A DNA stretch of 64,000 nt from Pseudomonas sihuiensis (GCF_900106015.1 NZ_LT629797.1:1178001-1242000); one strand, 5' to 3'. Shown: positions 25,720-34,970, counted from the stretch's first letter. The notes: a model not told the origin generated them from the sequence alone. A program made the numbers and translations.

Positions 25720-28700
25720 GCGCTCTCGCGATCGTTCTCAGCGTGGTAGGTATTCTCCTGCTGCTTGTAGCCCTGGCTGCTTTGTTCTGGTGGTTGCGTA
25801 CTCAATCCGGTATGGCGATTCGTAGCTTCTATGCCGCGGTACGCAGGATGGAACAGGAACAGGGGATCGAGTCGCGCTATCAGGTTCCTTGGCTGATGCT
25901 GCTCGGCGATCCGCGGGAGGGTAGCCAGCTCTGTAGCGATTGGCAGCTCACGCCTGTTGGACGTCCGGCCTGGCTCGGTCGGTGGTGGGCCGACCAGGAT
26001 GGCGCCGTACTGGTGGTGCCTCAAGGCGTATTCCTGCCCGGCGATGGCAGTACTGCCTCTACCTTCGTCTGGCGTCGTCTGCTCAGTATGCTGCTTAGGC
26101 TGCGTGGCCAGCGTCCTTTGGATGGCGTGATCTGGAACATCCCACTTGGCCAGTTGCAGGACGGAGCCCAGAGTGCCGCCGACGTGGTTATTCTGCGCCG
26201 TCGCTTCGGTGAGTTGCTTCAGCGTCTTGGTCTGGGGCTTCCGGTGTATGTCCTGATTACGGGCTTCGAGGAAATGCCGGGGTTTCAGGAGCTGGTAGCC
26301 GCACTTCCTGAAGAAGGCCGTGAGCGTCTGTTGGGGTGGTCATCATCCTATGGGCTGGATGCCGGCTGGCAGAGTTATTGGCTCGATGATGCGCTGGAAT
26401 CTGTAGTTCAAAGCTTGCAGGCAGCCATCATTGAGGTCGGTACTTTGAAAGGCGAGTTGGCTGAGGATTTATATCGCCTGCCTGATCTGTTGCTGGCTCT
26501 CAAGGGCAACCTGCGTAACTTGCTGGAGCCCGTTTTTCAGGGCAATGCCCAAGGCGAGGCTCCAAGATTGCGCGGCCTCTATCTGGGGGCCTCACAGGCA
26601 CGTGAAGAATCGAATGCCGAGCAGCTCTATCCTGGTGAGCAGCCTGCGATGCAAGGGGCATTCACTCAGCTGCTGTGGCGGCAGCGGCTGCTAGCCGAAC
26701 AGGGGTTGGCACAGGCTCTTCCGCGCGTGCTGCGCCTACGTCAGCGTTGGCAGAAAACAGTGGGCGGCGTTGCCGCGGTGCTGGCTCTCTGCTGGCTGGT
26801 GGGCATGCTGTGGGTATGGCAGGCAAGACAGCAGGATGCGCGTGAGTTGAGTCGCCTATTGGAGGAGGTGCATGCCGGGCACGTGAGCCTGCGAGCCCCC
26901 GAGCGTCGTCAGGAGCAAGCCCGGCTCAATGTTCAGGGGTTCTGGATGCTGCTGCAGCGAGCCCCCCGCTGGCATTTTTCATCGTTGGTCTACCCCACCT
27001 CCTGGGGCTCTTCGCTGGATACCCAGATGGACCTGCTATTGCGTGGTATGGCTCGCCGCGAGGCGCTGGTGCCACTGCAGCAACTGCAGGAGTACCAGCT
27101 CAAGACGTTGCTGGATATCCGCAACGAGCAACGTCGCCCGGATGTCGAAAGCGCCCAGCCGGATCAGTGGCCGAACTATGTGAAGGCTCGCACCTTGGCT
27201 GAGGGCGTTGTAAGCCTGGAGCGGCACAATCGTCTGCTCAACGATACCCTAAGCGGCCAGGAGGGCTTTATCGAGTCACTGACTCAACTCAGCAACGATG
27301 CACTGGGACTTAGTCTCGACCCCTCTAGCTTGGCCCGGAGATCCTTTTACGACCAGACCTTGCGGAACCTTGCTGCACCTGGACTGCGCCCCGTGGATCT
27401 GGAGCCCAATCGCAGGCAACTCTCTGGACAGTTTCAAACGTTGATGAAGTTTTGGCTGGCGCAGTACTTCCTGGCAGGGAACTTCGTTACGCCTGCCGGT
27501 TATCTCAAAAGGAACCTGAACGATCTGGAATATGGCAGGGATACCTCGCTGAACAAGCTTGAGGAAATCAACAGCCTTATCGGGCATCTCGAGGATCTGA
27601 TCATTCTTACTAATTCCGCATGGAGCCATAGTAGTGGTGAGGAGTTGGTGCCGGGTTACCGCGACCTGATGAACGATGTGAAGCAGAGCCGACTTCTGGG
27701 ACCAAGCGTTGAAGCCTCCGTTACGCTCGAGGCTGAGCAACTGCGCAAAGGTTTCCACAGTCAATGGATCGAGGGTGCCGCTAGTCGCGACAACCTCCTG
27801 CAGCGGCAGGCTGGCGGAACGCTGGTTTTGCAGGAGCACATCAGCAAACTGTCGAGGAGTATCAATGATCTGCTCAAGCGAGATTTTGCGGTAAGCGCAA
27901 TGCGCCGCACGGATAGCGCCGTTGATACTCGTGGGGTGATCAATTTGACCGAGCAGCAAATGGCTCAGGCACTGGTTTACCAGCAAAGCTACCAGAGCTT
28001 TGTGGCTCAGGAGTTGGCGCAGATCTCGCCGGCGTATCGTCCCGGCATGCTTAAGGCTGCTGAACAAGCCGCCGCTATCGCTATGTGGTCAGAGCTGACC
28101 TCATCAGGTGGACGCTATATCTACGGATCTTCGGAGAGCCGGTTCAATGTCTCTGTCGAAAAGGCCATGGAGGTCATCCAAGCTTTGGCGGCTCTTGGAC
28201 GTGCCGATTTGGCCAATACTCTTCAATCCCAGTTGACCTTGCGTGCCATGGCGGATGTAGATGCCGTACTCGCTGACATCGACAGCTTGCCACTGTTCAC
28301 CGAACGCTACCCGGTGTCCGATTGGGATGGTAAGCCCGATCTGGGACTCAAGTTGTTCCGGGCCACCGATGTGCAGGATCTGAAAGCATCATTATCTCGA
28401 CAGTTCGCGGAGATCAGTACCAGCATCGACAGGGTCAGACCCGAACTTACGTGGCTGAGGACACAGACAGATTTGCCCCTGTCCCTACAAGACAAGGTGT
28501 CGAGGCTTGGCTCGATAATGGATGAAATGCAGAAGTACAAAGCGCAGAACCCCACCAGCGCTCCTGCGTTGTTCGAGCAACTGGTGACCAGGGACCTGGT
28601 GGAAGTGGACGTCGACAACTGCCTGCAGGTGCTGTCAACAGCCAGTCTGCCACAGGGCGATGGCGATCTGGCCCGATATACCCGTGGTATTACTGATCAA

Positions 28701-29540
28701 GTGCACAAGCGCTGCAGTCAGCTGCAGATAAAGGGCGCAGAACAGGCGTGGAGCGCACTGGCGGATTATTTCAACCAGTATTTGGCAGGACGTTTTCCGT
28801 TCTCATATAGCCTGGAAAATGGCGATGCTGACCCTGCTCGCGTCAAACACCTGCTGGAGTTGATCGATACTCATCTGGAGGTCGCTGAGAAGGGACTGGT
28901 ATTAGCATCGCCAGGCAACCGCCTGGCGGCTGAAGATTTCCTCTCTCGGATGAAGCAGGCCAGAAGTTGGCTTGGCCCAATGTTCATACGCGACAAATCC
29001 GGGACAATTGGCGTGGAGCTTGAAGTGCGTTGGCGAACGGATCGCGAGGACGAGCGGGGCGCCGATCAGGTAATTGCCTGGACTCTGAATGGAGCGGGGC
29101 ACCAGATCAGTCATCCAGGCGAGTCTGGCCAACGCCTGCACTGGAACGTTGGTGATCCGCTGCAGCTTGTGTTGCGCTGGGCGCGCGACAGCAGCCAACG
29201 ACCGGTGATAGATCCGTTGCAGCCCAGCATGGCCGTGAATGGCCTTGAAGCGGGTTGGGAGTATCGTGGCCCTTGGGCTTTGCTGCGTATGATGCGCTCG
29301 CACGTGGTACCCCAACGTCTGCCGAACATGGACTACACGGACTTTCCTCTCACCTTGCAGGTTCCTGTTCGGGGAGCGCTGGATGCCAGCCCGCAGGCTC
29401 AAATGTTCATTCGCCTGTCACTGCTTGGTCAGGGCAGCAAGCTACCCCTGTCAATCCAGCCTCTACCTGTCGCCGCACCCAGTTCGCCATTCTCCAGCTT
29501 CCAGCTCCAGGCTTTGCGAAGTGAGGTGGTGGAACCATGA
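25716..29540 (+). CDS. tssM: T6SS membrane protein TssM (IcmF-type)
   Basis: 1274 residues, somewhat long for the family. The first membrane helix is residues 3-27; a cytoplasmic NTPase-like domain follows; another helix lies near 355-370 ('VAAVLALCWLVGMLWVW'); a large periplasmic domain then ends in the IcmF C-terminal beta domain. Where other TssM proteins have a Walker A loop, this one reads 'LMLLGDPREGSQLC', without the Lys of GxxxxGK[ST], so nucleotide binding is unlikely. TssM spans the envelope with TssL and TssJ. It overlaps tssL and tssA by 4 bp each. Confidence 0.93.
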   Translation: MSALAIVLSVVGILLLLVALAALFWWLRTQSGMAIRSFYAAVRRMEQEQGIESRYQVPWLMLLGDPREGSQLCSDWQLTPVGRPAWLGRWWADQDGAVLVVPQGVFLPGDGSTASTFVWRRLLSMLLRLRGQRPLDGVIWNIPLGQLQDGAQSAADVVILRRRFGELLQRLGLGLPVYVLITGFEEMPGFQELVAALPEEGRERLLGWSSSYGLDAGWQSYWLDDALESVVQSLQAAIIEVGTLKGELAEDLYRLPDLLLALKGNLRNLLEPVFQGNAQGEAPRLRGLYLGASQAREESNAEQLYPGEQPAMQGAFTQLLWRQRLLAEQGLAQALPRVLRLRQRWQKTVGGVAAVLALCWLVGMLWVWQARQQDARELSRLLEEVHAGHVSLRAPERRQEQARLNVQGFWMLLQRAPRWHFSSLVYPTSWGSSLDTQMDLLLRGMARREALVPLQQLQEYQLKTLLDIRNEQRRPDVESAQPDQWPNYVKARTLAEGVVSLERHNRLLNDTLSGQEGFIESLTQLSNDALGLSLDPSSLARRSFYDQTLRNLAAPGLRPVDLEPNRRQLSGQFQTLMKFWLAQYFLAGNFVTPAGYLKRNLNDLEYGRDTSLNKLEEINSLIGHLEDLIILTNSAWSHSSGEELVPGYRDLMNDVKQSRLLGPSVEASVTLEAEQLRKGFHSQWIEGAASRDNLLQRQAGGTLVLQEHISKLSRSINDLLKRDFAVSAMRRTDSAVDTRGVINLTEQQMAQALVYQQSYQSFVAQELAQISPAYRPGMLKAAEQAAAIAMWSELTSSGGRYIYGSSESRFNVSVEKAMEVIQALAALGRADLANTLQSQLTLRAMADVDAVLADIDSLPLFTERYPVSDWDGKPDLGLKLFRATDVQDLKASLSRQFAEISTSIDRVRPELTWLRTQTDLPLSLQDKVSRLGSIMDEMQKYKAQNPTSAPALFEQLVTRDLVEVDVDNCLQVLSTASLPQGDGDLARYTRGITDQVHKRCSQLQIKGAEQAWSALADYFNQYLAGRFPFSYSLENGDADPARVKHLLELIDTHLEVAEKGLVLASPGNRLAAEDFLSRMKQARSWLGPMFIRDKSGTIGVELEVRWRTDREDERGADQVIAWTLNGAGHQISHPGESGQRLHWNVGDPLQLVLRWARDSSQRPVIDPLQPSMAVNGLEAGWEYRGPWALLRMMRSHVVPQRLPNMDYTDFPLTLQVPVRGALDASPQAQMFIRLSLLGQGSKLPLSIQPLPVAAPSSPFSSFQLQALRSEVVEP

Positions 29541-30601
29541 CATCCGAGTCTATCGAACAGTATCTGGAACCCATTCCCGGTGACACCGTTTGCGGCCCCA
29601 GTCTGCGTTACGAGGGCGCTTGGGATCGCCTGCGAGAACTACGGCGTGAGGATGATGCGAGTCTGCCAACCGGTGTCTGGCAAAGCGACCTCAAGCGCGG
29701 GGACTGGGCCGCATTGGAGGCGTTGGCAGGTGATCTACTGCGAGGTCGCAGCAAGGATCTGATGATTGCCGTTTGGCTGGGCGAAGCCTGGATACATCGC
29801 CGCGGGCTCGCCGGGGTGAGTGCTGCACTGGAGTTGCTGACAGGGTTATGCGAACGCTATCCGGATACTCTGCATCCGCAGCCAGAGGAAGGTGACCGTA
29901 GCTGGCGTGTCTTTCCCCTGGAGTGGATGGTTCGTCAATACAGCGCCACTTTGCTGATCCAGACGCCGCTCTTTGGCATCGATGCGCAAGAGTTCGCGCA
30001 CGTGACCCTGCACGACTGGCTGCAGTTGCAGCAACGTCAGGTGCAAATGAGTGACAGCAAGCAGGACAAGATCGCGGCAGAAACGGCCCGACTGGAATAT
30101 CGCAAGCTACATGAAAGGCTCAGGCATACACCAACGAGTCATTTCATCACTGCTGATGTTGAGCTGCAGGCCGCTCTCGCGGCTCTCGAACGGTTGGAAA
30201 ACTGGAGCGACGGCTGGCTGGCTGAGTTGGCCCCCAGCTTCGGTGCCCTGCGTCAAACACTGACCAGCCTACGTGCTCAGATCGAGGAGTTCGTTCCGAT
30301 GTCAGAACACATCCCTTCAACCGAGCCAGAGATCGTTGCCGTAGTGGACGGGCCGACTGCCGAGCCCTCTACACCTTCGCTGCCTATGGCTGGTATGCCC
30401 AGCAGTCGTGAGCAGGCCTATCGCCATCTTGCGCAGATCGCCGACTACCTCGCCAGAACCGAGCCACATAGCCCGGTGCCTTATGTCATTCGTCGGGCCG
30501 TGGAGTGGGGCAACCAGCCGCTTGGCGAGTTGCTGGACGAGTTGATCAGCGCCGATGCCGAATCCAGGCGGCTATGGAAGCTGCTTGGGGTGCTTAAGTA
30601 A
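29537..30601 (+). CDS. tssA: T6SS tube/sheath polymerisation protein TssA
   Basis: 354 residues. The N-terminal ImpA_N domain reads 'YLEPIPGDTVCGPSLRYEGAWDRLRELRR', with later 'DLLRGRSKDLMIAVWLGEAW'. The C-terminal part has 'MPSSREQAYRHLAQIADYLARTEPHSPVPYVIRRAVEWG', the domain of the TssA class that caps the distal sheath end. Translationally coupled to tssM (ATGA). Its last nine sense codons and stop are repeated at 1381-1409, the start of the left flanking repeat. Confidence 0.92.
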   Translation: MTSESIEQYLEPIPGDTVCGPSLRYEGAWDRLRELRREDDASLPTGVWQSDLKRGDWAALEALAGDLLRGRSKDLMIAVWLGEAWIHRRGLAGVSAALELLTGLCERYPDTLHPQPEEGDRSWRVFPLEWMVRQYSATLLIQTPLFGIDAQEFAHVTLHDWLQLQQRQVQMSDSKQDKIAAETARLEYRKLHERLRHTPTSHFITADVELQAALAALERLENWSDGWLAELAPSFGALRQTLTSLRAQIEEFVPMSEHIPSTEPEIVAVVDGPTAEPSTPSLPMAGMPSSREQAYRHLAQIADYLARTEPHSPVPYVIRRAVEWGNQPLGELLDELISADAESRRLWKLLGVLK

Positions 30602-30982
30602 AGCGGTGTCAGGCTCGGTATGTTCGCCGATGCGCTGGTGGAGGAATTTACCCCGTTAGCACAGGCGTCTCTAAGTAATGGCTAGCAGCCGAGGTTCAGA
30701 GATCCCGGACCCCATTCCTATGGGAAGATGTGATTTCCGTTCGCTTACTCCAATCCTCTATTGGCTCAGCTCTGAGTAGAACCGAAAGCAGTCAATCCGG
30801 CGCAGACCAAAGGTTCCGCAGTTCGATAGATCCCCCTTGAAATTCGCAGGCTGCAGAAAATCTTAGCTGTGCTGTTTACGGAAAAGCCGCTTTTAAGTCG
30901 CTGTTTTTATGAGAATTCCTCTGAGACTTAAACTCCACCGCCGCTAAAACGGCATACGGATTCGAGTCCAGTCCTAGCACCA
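30573..30982 (+). repeat. right copy of the ~410-bp island-flanking direct repeat
   Basis: Pairs with 1381-1793 in the same orientation. It begins inside the tssA 3' end, crosses the tssA stop and continues through gene-free sequence to a tRNA-Leu-like end. Small indels and point changes separate the copies, so they are old rather than a recent duplication. This copy keeps the tssA gene intact. Confidence 0.9.
30921..30982 (+). pseudogene. degenerate tRNA-Leu 3' fragment in the right repeat
   Basis: It lines up with the tRNA-Leu(UAA) 3' fragment at 1733-1793. Anticodon-loop CTTAAA, TTCGAGTCC and the ACCA end remain, but the anticodon and T stems no longer pair well. It is a decayed att-like end and cannot make a tRNA. 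Confidence 0.65.
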
Positions 30983-31041
30983 TTAAAAAACCGTCCATCG
31001 AACCGTCTGGGCTGTCGCTACCCTCAAGGCTCAGGCTACCT

Positions 31042-31311
31042 CTATTGAATTCGGCTCTTCGGCACAATGCCAACTTGCATCCCAAATGGATTGAACACGC
31101 TATTGAGGGTCTGCACGGTTGGATTCGACTCGTCATGTTCCAATTGACGAAGGGCGCGCAGTGAAAGTTTGCACATCTGTGCGAAACGGGCCTGCTGCAA
31201 TCCGGTGATTTCCTTGCGTAATTTGCGCACGGCCTGGCCGATGGTCAACTCGCCCGATGCCAGTTGGGTCTGCATTTCAGTCAGAATACGGTTGCGCTCG
31301 ATGATATCCAT
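31042..31311 (-). CDS. hipB: HipB-type antitoxin (XRE helix-turn-helix)
   Basis: 89 residues. The central HTH reads 'LTIGQAVRKLRKEITGLQQARFAQMCKLSLRALRQLEHDESNPTVQTLNSVF', with the helix pair 'QARFAQMCKLSLRALRQLE' as in XRE/HipB regulators. The C-terminal 'FGMQVGIVPK' forms the strand used for dimerisation in HipB. It starts at 31311, directly after the hipA stop codon (31314-31312), so it is translated as the second gene. It should bind HipA and repress the operon through the boxes at 32647-32744. Confidence 0.88.
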   Translation of the reverse strand: MDIIERNRILTEMQTQLASGELTIGQAVRKLRKEITGLQQARFAQMCKLSLRALRQLEHDESNPTVQTLNSVFNPFGMQVGIVPKSRIQ

Positions 31312-32637
31312 TCAGACAAGCTCCCATCGGTTGAGTCTTTGATGAAGGGTGCGCAGCGCAATACGCGGATGATTCATCGTGGAGTTTGGCAACCCTTGAT
31401 CGCTCAGTAGGTCGGGAAGGGCCAGGAAGTCTTGTGCTGCGCCTCTGAGTCTTTCATAAAGAACATCTGCGTCGGTCCATTGCGCTAGTGCGGCGCAGGC
31501 TTGGCGCCAGTTGACCTCGCCGGCAATTTCTATGGATTGAGGCCATTTTGTGGTGCGAGTGACGCCTTCATCATCCATCACCATGGGCGCAAGGTCGTAG
31601 ATAGGGGCGAGTTTCAGCCCCGTGCTGTTGCGCAAAATTGAGGTATTGCGGCCGTGATTGTCCGAGTTGCCAAGGATCTGGTTGAGTAAGTCTCGCTGTA
31701 GATACTCAAAGATCATGTCGCCAACTTGCGCGCCTTGCCCCGTCTTCTGCCACAGCCGGACCAAGTGATGCAGGACGTCGGTATGCAGCAGGTAGCTGCC
31801 CGGCACGGTTACTCCTGCTAGTGAGTACAGGGATTCCATTGCGCTGCGCTCTACGCCTGCGGCGCTGAGATGGCGATCAAAGCGATGCATCCACAGGCTA
31901 GGCTTGCGGCCTTCCTCTAGCGCCAGGCCTTCTGCGGGTACGGTATCCAGACCAAGCCGCTGAATGGCCCTGTAGTAGCAGAACTCGCTACGCAGGATGT
32001 CCTGGTCGGTCTGCCTGGCCTGGTTTCGCGCGAACTTTACAAACCAGTGGCGGGTTGCTGACTCATCCGGCAAGGCCGCATCCGGGTGCAGGGCGCCTTC
32101 TCGGTCTTCAGTCAGTAACAGTTTGGGCGCTTCGCCACCTGCGCCTGTGGCACCACCGATGGCCGCACCCTGCTCGTAGGCGTATTCGAGAAAACGGGCA
32201 TCGCGGTTGATTACATCCTCGCGAGAGAAGCCTAACAGCGGACTTTCCTGAAGCGCTGCCGCTGCCTCCTTGATACGCAGGTTTCCCACCGGCGCTGGTG
32301 CGCACCGACTTAGCAAAAATAAATCCAGTCCAAGATTCTCGGGCTTTTGGTCACCCAGGCGCTGGAGAAGGAAGCGCCTTGCTGCTCCAGCGGGCAGTAT
32401 GTCGTGCAGGAAGGCAGGCGCTTCGCTTGCTCGATAGGATTCCCAGTCCAACGGCACTGTGACGCTAACTGCGTGCTCAAGGCGGCTGCCAATGTGCTCC
32501 AGCGTTTCAAGCAGATATGCCTGCTCATAGCCAAAAGAACATGCCCCCGCCAGACCCGCCTCGGGCTGCTCGAAATTGAGATGCATGGCGTCATGCCAAG
32601 CGTGGCCACTGTACAGTTGCAGGGTGAGAGAGTGCAT
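31312..32637 (-). CDS. hipA: HipA-type Ser/Thr kinase toxin
   Basis: 441 residues. It has an N-terminal HipA_N subdomain ('GLAGACSFGYEQAYL', 'PVGNLRI'), a glycine-rich loop 'GGATGAGGEAPKLLL', then the kinase core with catalytic-loop 'NSDNHGRNTSIL' and metal-binding 'IYDLAPMVMDDEG'. HipA kinases phosphorylate targets such as glutamyl-tRNA synthetase and stop translation until HipB counters them. All key motifs are intact. The toxin gene precedes its antitoxin, the reverse of the usual hipBA order. It sits between the island's right repeat and the core efp region. Confidence 0.9.
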   Translation of the reverse strand: MHSLTLQLYSGHAWHDAMHLNFEQPEAGLAGACSFGYEQAYLLETLEHIGSRLEHAVSVTVPLDWESYRASEAPAFLHDILPAGAARRFLLQRLGDQKPENLGLDLFLLSRCAPAPVGNLRIKEAAAALQESPLLGFSREDVINRDARFLEYAYEQGAAIGGATGAGGEAPKLLLTEDREGALHPDAALPDESATRHWFVKFARNQARQTDQDILRSEFCYYRAIQRLGLDTVPAEGLALEEGRKPSLWMHRFDRHLSAAGVERSAMESLYSLAGVTVPGSYLLHTDVLHHLVRLWQKTGQGAQVGDMIFEYLQRDLLNQILGNSDNHGRNTSILRNSTGLKLAPIYDLAPMVMDDEGVTRTTKWPQSIEIAGEVNWRQACAALAQWTDADVLYERLRGAAQDFLALPDLLSDQGLPNSTMNHPRIALRTLHQRLNRWELV

Positions 32638-32646
32638 ATCGACTCC

Positions 32647-32744
32647 GGCACTTTAATGCCGTTTAGACTAGTAGCCTTTGCAAATAAAGGCAATAAAATG
32701 CCTTAAATTGCTCTGAGGCTGGGTATTAAAGGCACTTTAATGCC
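32647..32744 (-). promoter_or_regulatory. three GGCA-N6-TGCC operators upstream of hipA
   Basis: Palindromic boxes GGCACTTTAATGCC (32647-32660), GGCAATAAAATGCC (32689-32702) and GGCACTTTAATGCC (32731-32744) are spaced exactly 42 bp apart, about four helical turns. A further dyad GCCTTT-N6-AAAGGC lies at 32673-32690. The first box is 10 bp from the hipA start. This is the expected architecture of HipB operators; HipB binding is inferred. Confidence 0.8.
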
Positions 32745-32889
32745 CATACCGCGCATGGCGCAGTTTGTGCCGCCTGTGCTTCCGCCATTGGCAATATCCA
32801 TGGTCACTATCGAGAGCACTGATTTCTGTCTGGCGAGGCATCGGCCTAATGTTGAGCCCAACAGAGATTGAATTGGCTTGGAGGTCATG

Positions 32890-33096
32890 ATGTCCCGTAT
32901 CGATGTGGTTTCCCTGGTTGGCAGCGCCGTGCCGGCTGAGCTCAGGTCCGACGGTCATATGGCGTGCTGGCTGGTGATGGTGGATGGCCAGCCCAAAGCC
33001 GGTCCTTTCGCTTCCCGTGAGACTGCGCTGGCTTGCCAGGCGGTCTGGCTACTGAGCAGCGCTATTCGTCGTGAGGGCGATTCGCTGCTGGCCTGA
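32890..33096 (+). CDS. small conserved hypothetical protein
   Basis: 68 residues (MSRIDVVSLVGSAVPAELRS...) after GGAGG at 32880-32884; two tandem ATGs (32887, 32890) are possible starts and the second has the better spacing. No domain is recognised; the order 'MACWLVMVDGQPKAGPFASRETALACQA' suggests a compact beta-beta-alpha fold. It lies upstream of earP on the same strand, separated by a terminator at 33137-33158, and marks the return to core genome. Confidence 0.65.
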   Translation: MSRIDVVSLVGSAVPAELRSDGHMACWLVMVDGQPKAGPFASRETALACQAVWLLSSAIRREGDSLLA

Positions 33097-33136
33097 TTCA
33101 CTGTTTTACCCCGCGCTCGCTCCAGCGCTCCCCTTG

Positions 33137-33158
33137 GCCCGCCTCTGGCGGGCTTTTT
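33137..33158 (+). terminator. rho-independent terminator after the 68-residue gene
   Basis: GCCCGCC (33137-33143), loop TCT, GGCGGGC (33147-33153), then TTTTTC. It ends the small upstream gene before earP. Confidence 0.8.
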
Positions 33159-33204
33159 CTTGCTCGCCGGTTAGAATGGCGATCATTTTTTGAAGGGGCG
33201 CAGC

Positions 33205-34347
33205 GTGGCCAGGTGGGACATCTTCTGCAGCGTGGTGGATAACTACGGTGATATCGGCGTGACCTGGCGGTTGGCCCGACAGCTGGCGGCCGAGCAGGGG
33301 CATGTTGTGCGCCTGTGGATCGACGAGTTGGGCGCCTTCGTACGCTTGTGCCCCGAGGCCAGTGTCGATGCTGAATGCCAACGCTGGAGCGGTGTCGAGG
33401 TGCGCCTGTGGCGTGAGCCGTTCCCTGCGGTTGAGCCTGCGCAGGTGGTGATCGAGGCCTTCGCCTGTCAGTTGCCGTCTGCTTATATCGAGGCGATGGC
33501 GGCCAGCGGCACGCGCCGCTTGTGGCTGAATCTGGAATACCTCAGTGCCGAAGACTGGGTAGCAGGCTGCCATGGCCTGCCATCACCGCAGCCCGGAGGC
33601 TTGCAGAAGTTCTTCTTCTTTCCTGGATTCGTGGAGGGCGCGGGCGGTTTGCTGCGCGAGGCCGATCTGCTGGCGCGGCGACGCGCCTTTCAGGCAGACG
33701 CGCAGGCGCAGCAGGCGTTCCTGCAGTCGCTTGGCGTGATAAGGGAAGCCGGGGCGCGACTGATTTCGTTGTTCGCTTATGAAAATGCGGGGCTGGCGGG
33801 CTGGCTTGATGCGCTGGCAGCCGATTCGCAGTCGACTCAATTGCTGGTGCCGCAGGGCAAGGTTTTGGCGAATCTGCAGGCCTGGCTGGGCGAGGCGCAG
33901 TTGGTGCCAGGTGATCAGCGGCGGCGCGGCAATCTGCTGATCCATGTGCTGCCTTTCGTGGCGCAGGATGACTACGACCGCCTGTTGTGGTGCTGCGACC
34001 TCAACGCGGTGCGTGGCGAGGACTCCTTCGTGCGAGCGCAATGGGCGGGGCGGCCGCTGCTCTGGCACATCTACCCGCAGGAGGAGCGGGCGCACTGGGA
34101 CAAACTTGAGGCGTTTCTGGCGATTTATAACGCCGATCTGATGCCTGAAGCCGCTGCCGTTCAGGCTGAATTCTGGCGAGCCTGGAATGCGGGGGAAGGG
34201 ATGGAAACGGCCTGGCCTGCGCTTCTCGAGGTATGGCCGGTACTGCAGCGACACGCCGAGCACTGGTGTGACGATCAGGCCGCTCGGTCGGATCTTGCCA
34301 CGACGCTGGAACAGTTTTACCTAAATTGGCTATCATACGCGGCCTAG
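33205..34347 (+). CDS. earP: EF-P arginine rhamnosyltransferase EarP
   Basis: 380 residues from GTG 33205 (AAGGGG 6 bases upstream); the frame extends only five codons further to a TTG. The start '[26 protein letters not shown]' is the EarP signature, including the aspartates used for catalysis and sugar binding near the N terminus. Later come '[12 protein letters not shown]' and 'QKFFFFPGF', and the C-terminal nucleotide-sugar lobe '[26 protein letters not shown]'. EarP transfers rhamnose from dTDP-rhamnose to EF-P Arg32, encoded next door. The two genes are separated by 34 bp. Confidence 0.93.
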   Translation: MARWDIFCSVVDNYGDIGVTWRLARQLAAEQGHVVRLWIDELGAFVRLCPEASVDAECQRWSGVEVRLWREPFPAVEPAQVVIEAFACQLPSAYIEAMAASGTRRLWLNLEYLSAEDWVAGCHGLPSPQPGGLQKFFFFPGFVEGAGGLLREADLLARRRAFQADAQAQQAFLQSLGVIREAGARLISLFAYENAGLAGWLDALAADSQSTQLLVPQGKVLANLQAWLGEAQLVPGDQRRRGNLLIHVLPFVAQDDYDRLLWCCDLNAVRGEDSFVRAQWAGRPLLWHIYPQEERAHWDKLEAFLAIYNADLMPEAAAVQAEFWRAWNAGEGMETAWPALLEVWPVLQRHAEHWCDDQAARSDLATTLEQFYLNWLSYAA

Positions 34348-34381
34348 ATTTCTGTACCTCCCGCATATTTCGGATATTCGC

Positions 34382-34954
34382 ATGAAAACTGCACAAGAAA
34401 TGAGAGTCAACAGCGTGGCCCTGATCGATGGCCAGCCGTGGCTGATCCAGAAGGCCGAGTTCACCAAGTCCGGTCGTAACAGCGCCATCGTCAAGATGAA
34501 GCTGAAGAACCTGCTCAACGGTTCCAAGACCGAGACCGTCTACAAAGCCGACGACAAGATGGAGCCGGTGATTCTCGAGCGCAAGGAAGTGAACCTGTCC
34601 TACATCAGCGGTGAGGACTACGTGTTCATGGATCCGGAATACAACTCCTACGAGCTGCGTTCCGAAGATCTGGAAAGCGTTCTGCCGTTCATCGAAGAAG
34701 GCATGAGCGACGTCTGCGAAGCCGTGTTCTTCGAAGGCAAGGTGATCTCCGTCGACCTGCCGACCACCATCGTGCGTCAGGTTGTCTACACCGAGAACGC
34801 TGCTCGTGGCGACACTTCCGGCAAGGTCATGAAGCCTGCCAAGCTGCGCAACGGTACCGAGATCAAGGTTGCCGAGTTCGTCGACATCGACGACTGGATC
34901 GAGATCGATACCCGTGACGGTTCCTACAAGGGCCGCACCCAGGCTCCGGCCTGA
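34382..34954 (+). CDS. efp: translation elongation factor P
   Basis: 190 residues, full length, three EF-P beta domains. The modified loop reads '[15 protein letters not shown]', with Arg at position 32, the residue rhamnosylated by EarP in this EF-P class (not the Lys of EpmA-type EF-P). The C-terminal domain has '[29 protein letters not shown]'. EF-P rescues ribosomes stalled at polyproline. The neighbouring earP matches the Arg32 chemistry. A strong terminator follows. Confidence 0.97.
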   Translation: MKTAQEMRVNSVALIDGQPWLIQKAEFTKSGRNSAIVKMKLKNLLNGSKTETVYKADDKMEPVILERKEVNLSYISGEDYVFMDPEYNSYELRSEDLESVLPFIEEGMSDVCEAVFFEGKVISVDLPTTIVRQVVYTENAARGDTSGKVMKPAKLRNGTEIKVAEFVDIDDWIEIDTRDGSYKGRTQAPA

Positions 34955-34970
34955 GCCTAAGCTGTACGAG

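Noticed and set aside
34382..34954. EF-P/EarP pair as a novelty
   Set aside because: Arg32 EF-P with neighbouring earP is the known arrangement in Pseudomonas; annotated but not unusual.
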